Shown one piece after another: positions 60,151 through 64,000 of a DNA stretch of 64,000 nt. Source of the DNA: Crossaster papposus. Lineage: Eukaryota; Echinodermata; Asteroidea; Velatida; Solasteridae. Within the stretch, counting starts at the first letter, position 1. Each line of letters begins with the position of its first letter. The stretch is from contig JBAIAA010000409.1 in the NCBI GenBank assembly GCA_037893245.1, positions 2,824,462 through 2,888,461 on the forward strand. Reading direction: 5' to 3'. A program made the translations under genes and the position numbers. The notes beneath the pieces are model-generated. The model saw nothing but the letters and a program-made list of their open reading frames with translations, did not search any database and had not been told where the DNA came from.

Positions 60151-60900
60151 TCGCATTTTAGGATCGAAACTTTGGCCTAAAGACCTCAAAAGAATTATTT
60201 TAAAAAAAGATAGTGGCACGTAAAGTAGTTGCAATAAATAACCAGTTTGGCCTAAATTGTACAAGATTTTTAACGAAGTGTACTTTATTTTGCTTTCATT
60301 TTCTTAAATGACGTTTAATTATTGATCGAAGTCAAATTTTTCTTCACAGATCCTAAGAACCATTTCGATGTTGAAAAGCTGTGTTGTTGTTTCCACGGTC
60401 CCCACTGAACCTGGTGACAATTGCGTGTCATCAGCGGGTCAGCAACTGTCCATCGGTGCAGCCGTTCTGCAAAACTGCCCGTTTCCAACGTATAGATGAA
60501 TCCAATTAAACATAAATGGACATTGTGGGGGGCCTGTATTCATAGTAAATTAACGTCACATGGTCTTCCTGAGAATGAAACAACCCTTTCTTTGTATTGT
60601 TATCTGTTTATGTGTAAAAAAGTGCCTGAGTAAAGTGGTAATGGCAATAATAACAATAAAATGGATAATAACTATATACGGTTACGGTAGGCATTGGTCC
60701 ACAGGGTAAACTTTGAGGAAACGAGGCGCTTTATGTATGCAACTCAGCGACGAGATAAGTCCCATACGCAGCAGTTTTTTGTTTGTTCTGCGCATATTTG
60801 CGGACTTGTAGAGCCCATCTGCAAAATTAATTTATCATCTAAATAAACAGCGTTTATGGTATGGGACGGTCTTGTAGGTTTACTCAGGACGCATTTCCCC

Positions 60901-61093
60901 ATATGAAGCACGATATATGTGGCTGAGAAACCCCCCTCCCCCCTCTTTTGTGTTAACCATTGTGTTCCCGGAATCTCAGGGATTCCTTTTAGGTTTCAAG
61001 GGGGAATATGTTTGGTTACAATAGTGTTGACTGCGTGTAAAGTATAAGGATAAGAGGGGGGTACCCCTCTGCCACTTATCGTGCTGGGTATAC
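60901..61093. mobile_element. ~193-bp MITE inserted in the left foldback arm
   Basis: The right arm reads 'gcatttcccagttccgc' (reverse complement near 62,318-62,334) without interruption. In the left arm the sequence splits after 'atttcccc' and resumes at 'attttccagttccgc'. The inserted ends are inverted repeats sharing 'agcacgata' and 'gtggc', followed by a C-rich tract (about 38 bp per end). The imperfect 7-8-bp direct repeat suggests a hAT-like insertion. Confidence 0.75.
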
Positions 61094-61283
61094 ATTTTCC
61101 AGTTCCGCGCTATTTTGCTTCCCGTACTTGTTTGGCGTCTGCAAGTCTGTCGAGATGTTCCCGAAAGCGAGGGCGGAGTTCTAAGCGAGGAGTGACGACA
61201 CGAGACCCCGAAAAAATATGCCCGTCATCGACGCTCCTTTGCACTATTGAGCATGGGAAATGTACATGTATATTTAAGATATC

Positions 61284-61781
61284 TTGAAGGTCGCAATTGC
61301 GCCGGATGGTTCGAACTGTCGCTCATTAGGTAGTAATCCTCGCCCTAGTAACTCTCGGTTTTTGATGCCTCGTTATGTAGGGCTGTCCGCCCTCTGGCCA
61401 CCTACAGTATCAAACTGCAACGCGCTACTCGCAAATGTCGGATATTCTAACTCGGGGCTGGTCCTTCAGAATCGAAATTCGCACTCCATAGCTCCTGCCT
61501 CGGCCGATCTGGTTAGCATCGATAGTCCGAATGGATGCGCCCGCCCCCGTCGGCGAGGGGCGACTTTCAAATATAAGTTGGTTTTCATTGCACGTATTTC
61601 CACCGCGTCTGTCGAAAAATACGTTAGCATTTACGGCAAAGCGCCATCAGAAAGGCTTGGAGTTCCCCGCTTTACTGGATGGGTGGTGGCGTTGTGCATG
61701 TCCGCACAACGCCACTCGCACGACGCCACCCGCAGGACGCCACCAGCTGCGCGACGCCCCAAGCACAACGCCACACGGTAA
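61284..61781 (+). other. Long open frame across the foldback centre, doubtful
   Basis: 165 codons with no recognised domain. The right arm has the mirrored frame on the minus strand (62,140-61,922) with the same start region ('KVAIAPDGS') but several amino-acid changes and an earlier stop. The arms do not seem to preserve the protein, so I do not regard it as a gene. Confidence 0.25.
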
Positions 61782-63085
61782 AGCGGAGAACTCCCCGCCT
61801 ATCTGATGGCGTTTTGCCGTAAACGCTGACGTATTATTCGACAGACGCGGTGGAAATGCGTGCAATGAAAACCAACTTGTATTTGAAAGTCGCCCATTGT
61901 CTACGGGGGCGGCGTAGCCATTCAGACTATCGATGCTAACCAGATCGGCGGAGGCAGGTTCTGAAGGACCAGCCCCCGAGTTAGAATATTTGCGAGTAGC
62001 GCGTTGCAGTTTGACACTGTATGTGGCCAGAGGGCGGATAGCCCTACATACCGAGGCATCAACAGCCGAGAGTTATTAGGGCGCGGAATACTACCTAATG
62101 AGCGACAGATCGAACCATCCGGCGCAATTGCGACCTTCAAGATATCTTAAACATACATGTACATTTGCCATGCTCCACGGTGCCAAGGAGCGTCAATGAC
62201 GGGTATATTATTATGGGGTCTCGTGTCGTCACCCCTCGCTTAGAACTCCGCCCTCGCTTTCGGGAACATCCCGATAGACTTGCAGACGCCAAACGAGCAC
62301 GGGAAGAAAAATAGCGCGGAACTGGGAAATGCGTCCTGAATAAACCTGCAAGACCGCCACATACCTTTAACGGTGTTTATCTAATTGTGTTTACCGCAAC
62401 TGCGTATAGTTAATATCTATTTTATTGTAATTATTGCCATTACCACTTGACTCAGGCACTTTTTCAAACACAACAGTTAACAATACGAAGAAAATGTTGT
62501 TTCATGTTCTCATGCAGGAAGACCATGTGACGTTAAATTACTATAGGGATACAGGGCTACTGGCCCTCAATGCCCATGTATGTTAGAATGGATTCATCTA
62601 TACGTTGGAAACGGGCAGTTTTGCAGAACGGCTGCACCGATGGACATTTGCTGACCCGTCGACACGCAATTTTCGCCAAGTTTAGCGGCGACCGTGGAAA
62701 CAACAACATCGCTTTTCACCATGGAAACGGTTCTTAGGATCTGTGAAGAAAAAATGTGACTTCGATCAATCATTAAACGTCATTTAGGAAACAGAAAGCA
62801 AAAATAAAGAACACCGTTAAAAATCCTGTATAAATTAGGCCAAACTGGCTATGGCAACTACTTTACGTGCCGCTATCTCTTTTTCTTATAATTCTTTTGA
62901 GGTCTTTAGGCAAAAGTTCCGATCCCAATTATAAGACTTCTAAGAAGTGGAATAAAGATGACCACAACAATAACAAATAGACAAGGATTGGCCGAAACTT
63001 GTTTATCTTATTAAGGACGCCCTGCTGGTACAAACAAATACCACTTAAACATTTTAGGAAATATCCTTTAATCCATAGCTTTTTG

Positions 63086-63130
63086 CTTTTTTTTTTTTTT
63101 TTTGCTTTTTTTTCTTTCTCCCCTTTTTTT
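63086..63130. repeat. Poly-T-rich tract near the right minisatellite
   Basis: About 20 T residues followed by further T/C-rich sequence. The left arm does not show it at the mirrored place, so it is an arm-specific expansion. Confidence 0.8.
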
Positions 63131-63179
63131 CGCAGAGGCTCGTCCTCTAATCGGTTAGTTACATATCTAACACGCGTGG

Positions 63180-63965
63180 CCCGACCACTGCGGAACTTCC
63201 ATTTGTCTCAAATGCAGAGGCCCGTCCTCTGATCTTAATCAGTCACATTCAAATTTAAAACGCAGGGCCTATATCTACTGCGAAACTTCCATTTGTCTCA
63301 AATGCAGAGGTCCGTCCTCTGATCTTAATCAGTTAAATTCAAAATTTAACACGCAGGGCCTATCCACTGCGAAACTTCCTTTGTCTCTCATGCAGAGGCC
63401 CGTCCTCTGATCTTAATCAGTTAAATTCAAAATTTAACACACAGGGCCTATCCACTGCGAAACCTCTTTTGTCTCTCAAGCAAGGGCCCGTCCTCTGATT
63501 TTAATCAGTTACATTCAAATTTAAAACACAGGGCCTATCTACTGCAGAACTTCTGTTGTCTCTCATGCAAAAGTGCCCACCCTCTGATCTTAATCAGGTA
63601 CATTCGAATTTAACACGCAGGGCCTATCCACTAGCTGCAGAACTTCTTTTGTCTCTCATGCAGAGACCTGACCTCTGATCTTAATCAGATACATTCGAAT
63701 TTAACACGCAGGGCCTATCCACTGCGGAACTTCTTTAGCCTGTCATGCAAAGGCCCACCCTCTGATCTTAATCAGATACATTCGAATCTAACACGCAGGA
63801 CCTATGTACTGCCCAACTTCTTTTGCATGTCATGCAAAGGCCCACCAGTCTGATCTTAATCAGATACATTCGAATCTAACACGCAGGGCCTATCCACTGC
63901 GGCAACTACTTTTGTCTCTCATGCAGAGGCCCGTCCTCTGATTTTAACCAGCTACATGGAAACTT
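63180..63965. repeat. Nine or so 87-90-bp minisatellite units (outer right arm)
   Basis: The word 'cc(g/a)(t/c)cctctgat(c/t)ttaa' recurs at spacings of 87-90 bp from about 63,222 to 63,930. The units are the reverse complement of the left-arm minisatellite but longer and with their own shared variants. Confidence 0.93.
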
Positions 63966-63978
63966 AAGGGTATATAGG

Positions 63979-64000
63979 ATACACCATTTACTCCGAAATA
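63979..64000. mobile_element. Possible start of another GGATACACC-end element, cut by the window edge
   Basis: AGGATACACCATTTACTCC matches the end motif of the element at 26,674-27,024. Only the first bases are in the window. Confidence 0.35.

Larger units (their letters stand above)
59036..63970. mobile_element. Foldback element: ~4.9-kb imperfect palindrome with minisatellite outer arms
   Basis: Left-arm landmarks recur in reverse complement in the right arm, in mirrored order: the minisatellite (59,036-60,150 / 63,180-63,965), 'ggcctaaagacctcaaaagaatt' (60,172 / 62,890), 'gcaaaactgccc' (60,469 / 62,613), 'ggacgcatttccc' (60,887 / 62,325), the block around 'gcgagggcggagttct' (61,170 / 62,250), and 'gatctggttagcatcgatag' (61,506 / 61,927). 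The arms meet at about 61,690-61,770, a spacer rich in 'gacgccacc'. Taking out the SINE and the MITE in the left arm, both arms are about 2.2 kb. This matches FB/TU-type foldback elements. No transposase; outer target duplication not found. Confidence 0.85.

Overview
The window is eukaryotic (metazoan) nuclear DNA, most likely from a marine invertebrate. The reasons are spliced lectin-type exons with GT/AG signals, a Jockey/CR1-group LINE reverse transcriptase, a tRNA-derived SINE, many non-autonomous DNA transposons and no bacterial gene organisation. A lancelet-like or other invertebrate source is plausible, but the phylum cannot be fixed from this sequence. Real genes are rare. The window is mainly a nest of segmental and tandem duplications in which mobile elements can be delimited to the base, because an uninterrupted ('empty') paralogous site often survives elsewhere in the window.

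Layout. (1) 1-1.6 kb: a diverged piece of the large unit found further right, interrupted by an 804-bp inverted-repeat element. (2) 1.6-17.45 kb: seven tandem units of about 1.9 kb. Six carry a 392-bp TTAA-site element. Two of those six also carry a 1.2-1.3 kb element built from palindromic CCAAT/ATTGG words, inserted at a TA. A 5.0-5.1 kb higher-order duplication spans units 2-5. (3) 17.45-19.0 kb: a transition with a LINE-tail-like dispersed repeat and a reversed partial copy of the TTAA element. (4) 19.0-53.0 kb: three copies (A, B, C) of a 9.6-kb unit. Each carries on the minus strand a small spliced gene for a secreted-type lectin: fucolectin-like (F5/8-type/FTP) domain, Thr/Pro-rich linker, PAN/apple domain. 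Copy C is split by a 4.2-kb hAT-like element (8-bp target duplication) that itself holds a 5'-truncated LINE, and by an 840-bp inverted-repeat element with a perfect 46-bp palindrome. (5) 53.0-56.0 kb: three copies, one internally deleted, of a 1.27-kb tandem repeat. (6) 56.0-59.0 kb: dispersed repeats, a 314-bp hAT-like MITE and a degenerate CACTACG-rich region. (7) 59.04-about 63.97 kb: a giant imperfect palindrome whose outer arms are 76-90-bp minisatellites in opposite orientation and whose inner arms are single-copy-like. This is the architecture of foldback elements (Drosophila FB, sea urchin TU). A SINE and a MITE have inserted into its left arm.

Genes. The only convincing host coding sequence is the FTP-PAN lectin, present three times. 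Its exons join in phase 1, as in shuffled extracellular modules. In copies A and B the candidate 5' exon has the same Cys-to-stop change, and copy A has also lost that exon's splice donor; only copy C has an open version. The only long ORF is the LINE reverse transcriptase at 46,959-48,509. No rRNA, stand-alone tRNA, CRISPR array or recognisable promoter was found.
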